From: Krasilnikovozyma curviuscula
Lineage: Eukaryota; Basidiomycota; Tremellomycetes; Cystofilobasidiales; Mrakiaceae
Assembly (NCBI GenBank): GCA_014825775.1
Contig: MVAQ01000041.1
Span: forward strand, 51,971 to 115,970
Length of the DNA: 64,000 nt
Direction: 5' to 3'
Under the pieces are notes generated by a model, which saw only the letters and a program-made list of their open reading frames with translations, made no database searches and had not been told where the DNA came from. The position numbers were made by a program, and so were the translations under genes. Shown one piece after another: positions 1-10,716 of this stretch (its first letter is position 1; each line of letters opens with the position of its first letter).

Positions 1-975
1 TCGTTGATCTTCGCTGTGTCTGGCAATTCACCGTAGGTCTTCAGGTTTCGAGCCTAAGGAGTTAAGAACGAGAAGAGTAAGCTCCTACTCGGTCTCAATT
101 CGGGCTTTGGACGCTGCCAAACTTACTTCATCGGACGTGTACTTAACGATAACATCAGCCTTGTCGTCCTGGAAGTCTCTTAGCGAAATCAGGATAATAT
201 CGCCCTGGTTGATCCACACCTGAACGACAGACCAGCAGTTGACGGGATCAGTAAACGCGAGTTCACCACCAGCATAAACAACAGGGTCGAAGATGACGTT
301 GTGTCGATAGAAGTAAGGAGGAGGAACGAACCTTCTTCCTCATTTTTCCACGAATGTGAGCAATTCTCTTCTCGCCATCGAAACACTGAGTCTCTACCTT
401 TCCATTTCCTAACATCTTGGTAACTTGAGCGTATTCTGTTTGATGTTCGAGAGAAAGAGAGGCCACACAAGAGGGGAAGAAGAGGTGGGTATCGATTGGA
501 AAGACCAATTAAAGGAACAAGGGGGGAAAAGACGTCAGTGACAGGTCATTCAAGAACGGCCCAGCCGACTCAGCCGATCCACATTACAATCAACTGTTCC
601 CTCCAACCACCTGTCATAGAAAGTGAGCGTGCACGAACCTTGGCCGTCCTCCTTGAAGACCAGCTCTCTCTTCTCGTCGTCATTTTCGTTCTTTCCACGC
701 CGACGGTTCTTTCCTCCCTATAGAATACGGCCGCACAACGAGACAAATCAGTCATTCTGCATATTGGACTATCGGCAGTCCCATTAAAAGGTCGAAAGGG
801 ACAACTGAAACGAACCTTTCCTTTGTTCTGTCGTGTGAGAAATTATGAAGGGGTCGCGAAAAAAAGGCAGTTGCACATAAGCAACAGTCAGGAGAACTTG
901 GTCAGCACTGGCATCCACAGGTTCCCTTCAGAGTAAAGTGCTGATATCTCCTATGTTCATACGTACCTTAGGCAT
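1..975 (-). CDS. TIF11: Translation initiation factor eIF1A, 3' end cut by window
   Basis: eIF1A binds the small ribosomal subunit, promotes scanning and helps set start-codon choice. The spliced reading gives MPK, NKGK, then [59 protein letters not shown] and finally [18 protein letters not shown], which is the eIF1A OB-fold in order with its basic N-terminal tail. Exons on the minus strand: 975-967, 827-816, 717-639, 435-332, 219-127 and 53 to the window edge, all with GT-AG borders and consistent phase. The first two coding exons hold only 3 and 4 codons. The start at 975 is chosen because ATGCCTAAG followed by GTACGT gives the family's MPK N-terminus. The acidic C-terminal tail lies outside the window. 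The family assignment is certain; the micro-exon splice sites are inferred. Confidence 0.95.
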
Positions 976-1224
976 GTTTTCTTTGGGTAGGTTTTGGTTA
1001 CCTTTTGACTCGAGGTGGTCAAAATTCGAAGCAAAGCGAGGTGTTGCGACGCCACTTAGCGCAAAAATCTGCTGCAAGACCTTGGAAGGGTCGTCTCTCC
1101 GGTACAGAGCTATATGGCCTAACGGTGCTCGAAGAAAAGCAAAGCTTCGTTTGAGGGCAGAGAATAGCTTTCTTGTCACGCGAACGCAACTCAAACCTGC
1201 GCTACAACATGAGTTCTATCCATA

Positions 1225-4200
1225 CTACACTGAGTTTCTTCGTAAAGCAGTTCCTCTTCGTTTCGCTTTGTCAAGTTTGACACTACTGAGCAAGCCTGTT
1301 GGAAGTTTACCATCCGCTCTCCACTGCTTAAACTCCTCTGACGCTGAGTCCAAGCCAATTTTCAAGATCCTGTTTAACAAGGCAGCTGAGGGTCAGACAT
1401 TGCTTCAAATTACTTGTGTACCCCAAACTTACTCGTCGAACTGTCCAAAGCCTCCTAAAGTGCTAAATTGCTGCACAGGCATGGCGTGGTACAACACGCC
1501 GGGCGTCGCTTTTGCTTCTTCCAATGTTCGGACGCTTGAGACATAGGTGAGTCTTCCTGTGACATCAGTGATAGTGGGGATATTTCTAGCGTTCGAGAAG
1601 GGGTTGTATCTGCGACAGAGAGCAGTGTTAGTGAAATCGAGCAGCGATGGCATCCACTGAGAGCAGAGACTGACCGATTGATAGCAACCCATAAACCAGA
1701 AACTGAATCGCCATAGTTTCTCTTTGTAGTGTCGTCTACAGCACCAACATCACAAGCGATGATTCGCGCTGCACCGAGGGCAACCATGGTTGCGACTGGC
1801 AAGTTGTCGACTGCATGATGATGCAAGAGTCTGCCTCAGCACTCTCTGCAAATCACAAAGTGAGGATCTACTCACTGTATCCACCGTCAACTAGCATGTT
1901 TCCGTTATCTGAGAGGGGAGGAAGGAGACCAGCGAGGCTGGACCCGGGTCATAGATAGCGCAGCAGCCGGTCAGCGTGTCTCTCGCAGTAGGCGCAGATA
2001 ACATAACTTACGTCATGGAAGCTCGAACATATCTCCAAGCATATCCAGTGGTATGAACCTCCATCCTTGAGTAAAGAATCGATGTCGAAACACAGAAGAA
2101 AGGCAGCCACATGTCTTCGATGTGTACATCGTTAAAACTGCACAGACAAGACAAAATAAGCCATTACAACTTAATGATGCATTTGAATGCTGACCATACT
2201 CACGCTTTGTATATACCACGGTTGCTAGAAGAAGATAAATGTGATTGAGAAGTTGTCGGCGTCAGATCCGGGTAGGAAAGACTCACAATTCATGTCCCGT
2301 CGTGTATGAAACGGTTGGCCAAGTCTGGAAGGAAAGGGGGATGTCAATAAAACAACGTTTTCTTTGATACTGGGTGGTGCTGAGTATACACACCACATCA
2401 CTGAGAATTCTCCACATCGATGCCATTCTGCCACTGAACTGCTTTGTTCGTCCGACCAGTGAAAGGAGATCACCATCCCTCGCGTACAGGCCACCAACAA
2501 ATGCACCAATTGAACAACCACCAATCATGTCCACTGGAACACCTTGGTCTTCCATAGTCTGAAGGAGACCAATATGAGCGATACCCCTTCCACCACCACC
2601 CCCTAGGACAACACCGACGGAAGCGCCGCACAGCCTTCGAGCAAGACGAGCGAAGTCGTTCATATGAGCTGGACGTTGCGCTCTCGCGATGGGCCGCAAT
2701 CCACGGAAACGTCGAATTCGAGTGGTAACTTTGTCCTGTAAGCTCTTGAAGGCTTGGATTGCTGCTGGATCATGGCCTGTCGCTGAGCCTGACTTGGCCG
2801 GCAGGACGATACCCGCCAATTCTGTGACAATAACGGAAGAAGTCAGAAACAAATGAGAATTCAGGGACTTTAATAATGAACTGCTTACCGACGTGATGGT
2901 GTTGAGCTATCCAAGGTCGATTCTTCAGCCACGGTCGTGTAGACCCTGTCGCGACATTTCGATCCGGATGCAGAAGAACGAGCTCTTTTCGTGCAGTTGT
3001 CTTTTTCGCCAAAAGAAGTTTCTCATATTCACCGATAGCAGGATCATCGCCCATACCAACGCAGAAGATGAAATCGCTCTGACCGTACAAGAACGAACAA
3101 TTCAGTGAAGGGACTTGAGTAGCACCACCTTGTCAGCTTACCTGCTTGATGCAAGTCACCGTCCACTGACTAGAAACTGCTGTATCCGCAACATAAATGA
3201 CAATTCTATACTGTTGCTCCTGTTCGGCAAGCTACAGGGGGTTGAAGTGAGCTAGCGTCCTAGGAGTTGGTCCAGACCTTCAAATAACACTTACCCAGCC
3301 AGCAACTTTAAGTTTCCCCATTGGAGAGAATGTATGTCGGCCGAGCTTTCTCAGAACAGTGGCTTGATCCAGGTAAGAAGTAGGAGCACCAATATCTTCA
3401 AGCGCTGTCCGCAACTTCTGAGCAAATGCTACCACAGGCACGTTACGCTTGGTGATCGAAGGTAAGCTCCGGCTCTACAATCCAAACTATCAATCCAACA
3501 TGCAACTCACAGTACAAGGTAGAATGCAAACCGTCTTGAGGTTAAAGTTTGATGGAGTCACTTCCAGTGCTCCAGGTGCTGGCAGTGCCCGTCTCACGTC
3601 AGCGTTGACAGCTCTTGTGACACGCGAAGCGATAGATCGAAGGAACTGTATCGTTGTGCTTGGGTGCCTACAAAGAGAGCAGAAACATTGTTGGTGAATT
3701 GAAACTTTGAGGAGGCAGTGGGCTTACCTGGTCGCTATAGCGTTGAAGAGTGTCAAAGGCATTCGAGCGATTTCCGTGTCCCTAATGGCATGGATCTGGC
3801 GAAGAACGACACAACTGTTAGTTCTCTGCAATCTCAAGGCAGTGTTTTAACTCACAGTATACGGTCTTATATCGCCTGTGATAGCTTCTAGCTCGCCAAC
3901 CGACTCTCCTTGCCCGTATTCAGCTACAACGTCAACACCACCACCGTCGGTCTCCCTTACAGCTCTCAATCTACCGTTGATAACAATGTGGATAGAGTCT
4001 ACAATACAAGTGATCGATGGTATTAGGAAGGAACGACGGGGCGAAAGGGAAGATGTTCACTCACCCGAAGAATCTCCTTGACGATACAGAACTTGGCCAG
4101 CATCAACTTGCATCCAGTCGAGAGAAGCATCAATATGAAGCACTAAAAAAACGGAGTTTTAGTACTCTGTAGAGTGTTAAAAGTCAACAACAAGGTTGCC

Positions 4201-7170
4201 TACCCAATGGGGAGAGAAGTGAAATCAACCGTTTCGCTAAAGTGAGTAACACGATAGGACGTCTTTCCAGCAGTCGCTCTAGTGCTTCAGCTGTAAGAAA
4301 TCCGACGTAAACATCTGTCTTCGCCTTGATATCGACGTAGCTGGCCGCACTACTGAGAGCAGACAGGTACCCCGCAATTCCTCCCGGCTTCACAGTGTAC
4401 AGGAAGGTTGAAGATTGTTGCAATGGTTCGACAGGAGTATCTGGTCCTCTGAAGGCTGGCCGGCCTTGGAAGGGCGTCTTTGCGCTGGGTTGTCGGACTG
4501 AAGCTGGCCGCTCATCTTCCTTTGAAGGTGGGCGTGTATCGGGAATCGAGATGTCCAAGAACCCGTCGATGACGAAGAAGAGACCGGCTTCCTTTTCACC
4601 TTCCTTCACCAATGTTGATCCTTGAGCGAAGAATAGGATCTCAATTTCATTTTCTAACTCAGCTTCAGCACCAAACGTCAATACCGATCCCAACCCTGTC
4701 GAGCTTCCATCGTCCACATCTGCGTTTCGATTCAGCATGCTCAAGCCGCCAAATCCGAGCTGATTAAATCCATTATTGGAAGCTACGCTTTGACTCTTTT
4801 TTGGCATGAAGATGTTGGGAGAGGGTGAACCGGAGGGCGACATCAAACTGTCCGTCGGTAAAAGTTGTTCTGGAGGGACTAATCCAATTGATTTCGCTAG
4901 ACATGACATCACTGCTTCTCTGAGATCAAAATCTTGATGGTCATTAACCGATCGACCTCTCATAGGTTCTGGAGATGAAGTGAAGATGTTCGGACGTTTG
5001 AAGGACGAAGACGTGTTTCGATCCCATCGGTTGATCTTTGGTGTTTGAGCACTATGAGGTCGATATACTGGGTCAAAAACTCCTGGTTGAGCTACCATTA
5101 AGTCACCAGCTTGAACTTGTTTCATCGTGTTCATCCTCTTGAGACCTGGCGTCGGGCTCGCAGCGTGCGGAGATGATTGCTGCAGTCGAGGAAGTGGATT
5201 CGATTCCACTTTGGTCATGGAGAGGAGCGGTATTGATATTTTGGCACTCGGTGTTCTCGCCGCCGATGATGATGTGCTTGGTGAACGAATTCCGTTAGAA
5301 AGACTGAAGTAATCGACTTCTTCGTCACTTTCGACCTCGGTGCCTGAAGGTGTCGGACCTTTCTTCGTTTGAGGTCGGAATCTATCTCTCAAAGCCTCCA
5401 TCCCACCACCTTCGTAGAATTCAGCAGGGAGTGGTTCTGATACGAAAGAGTTGAGAGAGCTCTCGGCCCGCAGAACTTCTTTGGTGAGGCCTAAGTACTG
5501 ATGAGCTGTCCTGAAAGTAACCCTTGAGAACCTCGTCAAGATGACTGCAGCGGAAAGATGGAAAGATTTCAGTGTCACAGACAAAGAAAACAGAAGTCAA
5601 GAAGATATTGACCTTGAACAATGTGAGCACTTGCTTTAGGAAATTTCCTTGTCAGTCGACGGAAGGCGTCGGCTGGAATGACTGCCAGCGTCGTGTCAAC
5701 CGTAGCCCTAGCTACACTCCCTTTCTCCTCCGACTTCTTCTGTTTCTTGTTGTTACCCTTACTTTGAGCTCCGTTTGTACCAGTTCTCCCTCTGACGGAA
5801 CTACTAGTTTGAGAATGGCTTGTTCCAGGAGTTCCTACTTCGTTGAACACCGGAGATAGCGGCTGAGATGTGTGAATGGGAAAAGTGGGTCGTTGGCTGG
5901 GAGAGGGAACCATGGTAGCTGTACTTGTTGAGCTGGTTCTGTTGGAAAGCTGAGACTGAGACCGCAGGTGGTTGCTTTGTTGTCTAGCCATAAAGGCTGG
6001 AGAGCTAGGACCAGACGAAGCGTTGGAGGACGTTCCTGGGGTTGATACGACCGATGATTCAATGCACTCATCAATATGTAGGTCCAACTGAGACACATCA
6101 GAATCGGCTCGTTTCTTAAATCGTCTTACACCAGTCGGTACATCTTGCGAATCTGTCTCATCACCATAGCCATCGTCTTCTCTGGTCTCATTCCAAGCCA
6201 GCTTTACATCCTCTGTAAACAGGTTCAAGATAGTGAAAAGACTCGAAAGAGTGCCTGAAATAAGGTTAAGAACAGGTCTGTCAGACCAGCTCGTTGCCAT
6301 GACGAGCGCTGAAGGCACATACCACCACTGGAGACTTCTGTGAGCAGCGAGTAGCCATTCAGATCTTCAGAATCGTAGGATTCATGGCCGGTTCCGCTAG
6401 GAGATGAGGGAGCGTACACTTGGACGTGACCGTCGACCACACAGTAGAACGACTTGTCGGAAGAATCCAAGACAAGCGAATCTCCAGCGATCAGTCGGCG
6501 AGTTTGGAGATGCCTGGATAGCTCATGGAATACCTGTAATCATTGGAGGCACAGAACTTAGACGGTAATTAAGGCTGATTTATATGCTGCACACCTATAT
6601 GTATACAACTTACCGGCTTTTCCAAGAAACCAAAGATCCTTATCGCTGAAAGAAACTCGTCCAGATAATTGTGGATAGGGTTGCTGGCATCCTCCAAGAC
6701 GTCGGGATGAAGGGCCGTTGTATCTTTCTTCTCCAGTCTGTAAATTCAGCTCTCAGCGTCAGCTCGTAGCTAGGAAATGGGTGACCAAGACGATTCTCAA
6801 CTCACGGCGCCTCCTTCAGCTCCGTGTATCTGTTCAAGAACCTGTACCTAGCTACTGCAATGATTACAGCAGGCACTAGCAGTGTCAAGAGCAGCAAGAT
6901 AGGAAAGTTGAGCTGGTGGAATAGTTAAGCTATCAGAACGCTGGAGTCAGGCAGCTTATCCCACCAAATGATACTTACATGAAGAGTAAATGTATACCCT
7001 ACTATAACCAGAGCATATCGGGGTATAGTAAGAGTCACAAATGATACCAAATAAGAGAAGCCTTGGAGCAGGTAGAGCGTGGCTGATGCTGAGGCTGCAA
7101 GGAGACCTAGGAGAGGGTTTTGCGGTAACGGAAGAGTAGGAGGAGAGATCACAGCTACTGCTTCAGTCAT
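1225..7170 (-). CDS. NTE1: Lysophospholipase NTE1 (neuropathy target esterase homologue)
   Basis: NTE1 is an ER membrane phospholipase B that deacylates phosphatidylcholine to glycerophosphocholine. The first exon (7170-6979) encodes about 64 residues with a hydrophobic N-terminal segment ([20 protein letters not shown]). Three cyclic-nucleotide-binding-like modules follow, recognisable as [15 protein letters not shown] near 6430, [20 protein letters not shown] near 4620, and [14 protein letters not shown] near 3975, separated by serine-rich linkers. The patatin domain near 2600 carries the oxyanion motif [10 protein letters not shown], the nucleophile motif GGCSIGAF (Ser in GxSxG) and the catalytic Asp in DGGYIDNLP near 1890. 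The last exon ends with basic [14 protein letters not shown] and TAG at 1227-1225. About 15 short introns interrupt it. All catalytic motifs are intact, so it should be functional. Family call very secure; some exon borders not worked out. Confidence 0.95.
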
Positions 7171-7448
7171 CGTGACTATGTTCGTATCGTAGTCAACGCG
7201 TGAGTGGGTATTTTGACGTGATCTGAATCCCTATGGATCGAAGGTCGTCAGCTGAGACTATTGGCAGATTTGCTGAGGAAAACTTACCGCACCTGATACT
7301 ATTATGAACCTGATTCAGTCATTCAGAACGACCTGAATCTTTCTTTGTGATGAAAGGACGTAGTCAGAATCCAGTTCAACAATTTCTGGTAGTCTTGCCG
7401 CACACGTTTCATCCGAATTATGCCTTTTTTTCCAATATTTATATCACC

Positions 7449-10389
7449 TCATACAGTGAACGACAGATCCATACTTTCTGCATCCTCTGTCTGATCCAAA
7501 CTCATGGACACTGCTGCTGCAGTTGTCGGGATCCCCGTCGTTCGACTAATCGTCTTGAATGGATCGAAAGAACTCGACGTCATTGAGTCAGGAAGCCCCT
7601 TTATTCCAAGTGGACCTCGATCCACAACGGTATCAAGAGCAAAGCCTAGAAGCTGTGTTACCAACGGAGATTGCGGGTTGATCGACAACGCCTAAAGTAC
7701 GACCACATAAAAAGCATGAGTTCATGAACCAGTCTTGTACTGTACGACGAAGCAATAATAACAAACCTCGTGGTAGTATTCAATGGCATCGTAGCAGTTG
7801 CCCTGTTGCTGAGCAACCATACCTAACCCAGTGTAAGCGAAAGCGCACATTGGATCAAGTTCCAAAGCGTTCTTATAGCTGGCGACGGCATCTTCCAGGC
7901 GACTACGTAAGGTACAAGCGAACTATATTAGTAATCAACGTTTACAACAGATAGCACAGATTGCTTACCCAAGCTTTCGGAGGGACTGTCCTAGGTTCAG
8001 ATGTGATGGTGCCCAAGTTGACGGCAGACCCTGTACGCTGTGAGCATGTTCCAGTGCCTTCGAGAAACATTCTATCGCCTTTTGGTAGCTGGGAACGAAT
8101 GGAATGATCTTGTAAGCTCTTAAACTTCGGTTTTGGAGGGCCATCATCGACTCACTCCTGGTTTTCATAGGCGACAGCTCCCAGCTCGTTCCATAGCAAT
8201 GGATCACTGTCACACATATCTAAAGAAGCTTGCAGATGTTCACCTGCTACTGGGGAATTGTTCAACTGGAGATGCTCCATTCCAATGAACATCAAAGGCA
8301 TGTGGGATCTGCACCAGAAGAAGAATAAGTCAGGCTTCAATCACAGGCTTGGTGCTCGATCAGCCTTGAATATTTTCTGAGACTCACCCTTGGAAGTATC
8401 TTACAGCCGTACTGTATGCAGTAATAGCTTGATCATGTTCCCCTTCCATAGCAAATGAATGAGCAAACGCGATCCAACTTGGCCCAAAGCGGGGATCCAT
8501 CAAACTGCACTTTCCGAAGTACCTCCTTGAGTCCGAGTACCTTCTCCCAGTAAAGTACCAGAGCCCAACTGCATACCAAGAGATGGGTGAGTCAGGCGAC
8601 GTATCTGCAAGCGAGTGTGCCAGAAGGAAAAGGGAGGAGTTGAGGTGTGGAAGGTGGTGCATGCAAGCTAAATGGAGTGGAAGTGTTGCTGGGTGACCTG
8701 GTATCTTCTTTAGTATTCTGTTGGTGTATTTGTGCAAGTCAGTTGTCCGGAAGGCATGCCAAAAGATTAGGGACCAAGTATAGTCACCTGGAAGTAAGAG
8801 CATAACAATCCTCCCATTTGTATTGAGAATACAGCGAGTCTGCCACCCCATACAACACATCGGGGTTATCTCCAAGTGCATACTCCAGCTCCAGCCTTTT
8901 CCTTGCGTTCGTAAGTTCCTTGTGGTGCTTGAACTATGCGGAATGATTGCTTGGTGAGTCTCGTCGACAAAGTTGAGTTCAGTCACTCTTACCTTCTTTA
9001 ACCGCATCATGTATATCAGCTTGACAAACTCAGCATCTTCAGCAGTGTGCAGTTGCTCTTTATAGCACAGTGCATTAGTGATGAACTCCCATTCTTCTTC
9101 AACCGTCATCATTTCACCGCCGACCAGCTCCAGGAATGAATCGTAACATTTGACATCGAGAGAAAGCGCTTCGAGGAAGGATTCTTTGGCTTTTGATGTT
9201 GAAGATAGTCGGAGATGTATCAACCCCCTCAGATGACACATAGATGCTTCCAGCTGGCGAAAGAAGTGTAATAGTGAGATCAAGACACAGTGAAAGTATT
9301 ATGAGAGGGGGGCGGTCTTCGCTCACCTTGATTCCACCGTCCTGGTTTCGAACTGTAGAACCGCTCCGAGTTGTCCCTTTGAACGGATTAGACTCTCCAA
9401 GCATCTCCAGCGCATCCGTATACTGACCAAGCTTGACGTAGCATTGAGCGACGAGGTATCGGCATGCGACACTGAGATCTACCAGCTTCTTCCCGCTTCC
9501 TTCCTCAATATCTTCTTGGCCGGCTGGACCTGATGGAAACATGTCCTCAATCGTAACTTCGTCATCTCTGTCGTCCATTCCTCTCACAGCCCTCGCTTTC
9601 CCTTTCCCTTTTGCTGATGATGAGGAAGATGGTTGGTGAGAAAGAGGCAGAGGCGAAGTCAGAATGGCGATGGCTCGTGTATATGACTGAGTCAGGAAGT
9701 GGATTTGGGATAGCCAGAAAGCATCATTTGGGTCTCCTAATGAGTGAGCAGGCAAACAAGCCGGTCAGTCTCCCTTCAACAAGAAAATAAAGAGTTCTTG
9801 ACCTCCTCATTGAACAAACTCACCTGTCCACCACAGCACTTTTTCTCCCCAGAACTCTGCAGTCGAATAGAGATGCTGCATCATAGCGTCATGTCTCCAT
9901 AACCTCATCCTTTCTACCCTTCCGTACACCTCATCTTGTTCACCTTCCATTTCGTCGCCTGATGAGAACATGTCGGTATCATCATTCGTATCAGTTTGAT
10001 GTCTGAGTCTAGATGGCTTGACCACGATCGAGGTGTTTGAGTGTGAGAGACGAGAGGGCTTCTTGGTCAAGTGGCGCGGCATTCGAGGAGACGATGGCAG
10101 CAGGGACGAGTTGTTGGCTCCTCCAATTCCACTCGTATCTGATAATTGAAAAAGATAGTTTAGTTTTTACTTATTTAGGGAAGGATGTAAGGCTGTCTAT
10201 CTTACCTTCATCGTCACCGTTGTCCATTCCCATCCCCAATCCGAGTCCCAAGCTCTCCATCAGACCCTCTGGCCCCCTACTGAAGCTGGAACTGAGCCTC
10301 TGGTGATAGGAGCTCCTCCCAGCATTGTTCAGATTTAGTTGAGGTATAGGCGGTAGGTAAAAGGTATTGGGAGGAGGAGGGGTGGCCAT
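7449..10389 (-). CDS. CDC16: Anaphase-promoting complex subunit CDC16 (APC6)
   Basis: CDC16 is a TPR scaffold subunit of the APC/C ubiquitin ligase, which targets securin and cyclins. The N-terminal 110 residues are low complexity (MATPPPPNTFYLPPIPQ). The conserved core starts with RLWRHDAMMQHLYSTAEFWG near 9900 and DPNDAFWLSQIHFLTQSY, followed by a TPR array. Clear repeat segments are LVAQCYVKLGQYTDALEML, GLWYFTGRRYSDSRRYFG, NELGAVAYENQEYQKAIECF, and ASYKNALELDPMCAFAYTGL near 7860. The final exon reads ALSINPQSPLVTQLLGFALD and stops at 7449. The start at 10389 is preferred over an upstream in-frame alternative because a proline-rich N-terminus is common in these proteins. It is divergent from RSE1 across 327 bp. 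Order and content match the family along the full length. Confidence 0.93.
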
Positions 10390-10716
10390 CGAAAGAGGAT
10401 GGGCTGGCGCCTGTATCACGAAAAGGGTCGAGAGAGAGTGTCTGTAAGCTAGGAGAGAGATCCTATGTGGCACTCTTAGACTGTTGCTTACGTTTCAGCC
10501 ACCTGTTGGCCTGAGAGAGAATTCCCGAAAGCTGGAAATGGTGTTAAGGGTTGCAAAAAACAAAGACTTCGCGCCTGACACCTGGAAATCAAAAAGCTCT
10601 AGAGATTGCCCCATCTTTTTCTGAAGACAGGACTTAACGTTTCTTAGTCCTTACATGGCTCTGCGCACTTTTCTATCACCTAGAAAAATGCATATTGAAC
10701 TTTTTGCGCTAACCAG
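10390..10716. promoter_or_regulatory. Shared divergent promoter region of CDC16 and RSE1
   Basis: This 327-bp gap separates the start codons of two head-to-head genes, a cell-cycle APC/C subunit and a spliceosome subunit, so it must hold both promoters. I see no TATA box and no gene in it. Confidence 0.7.
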
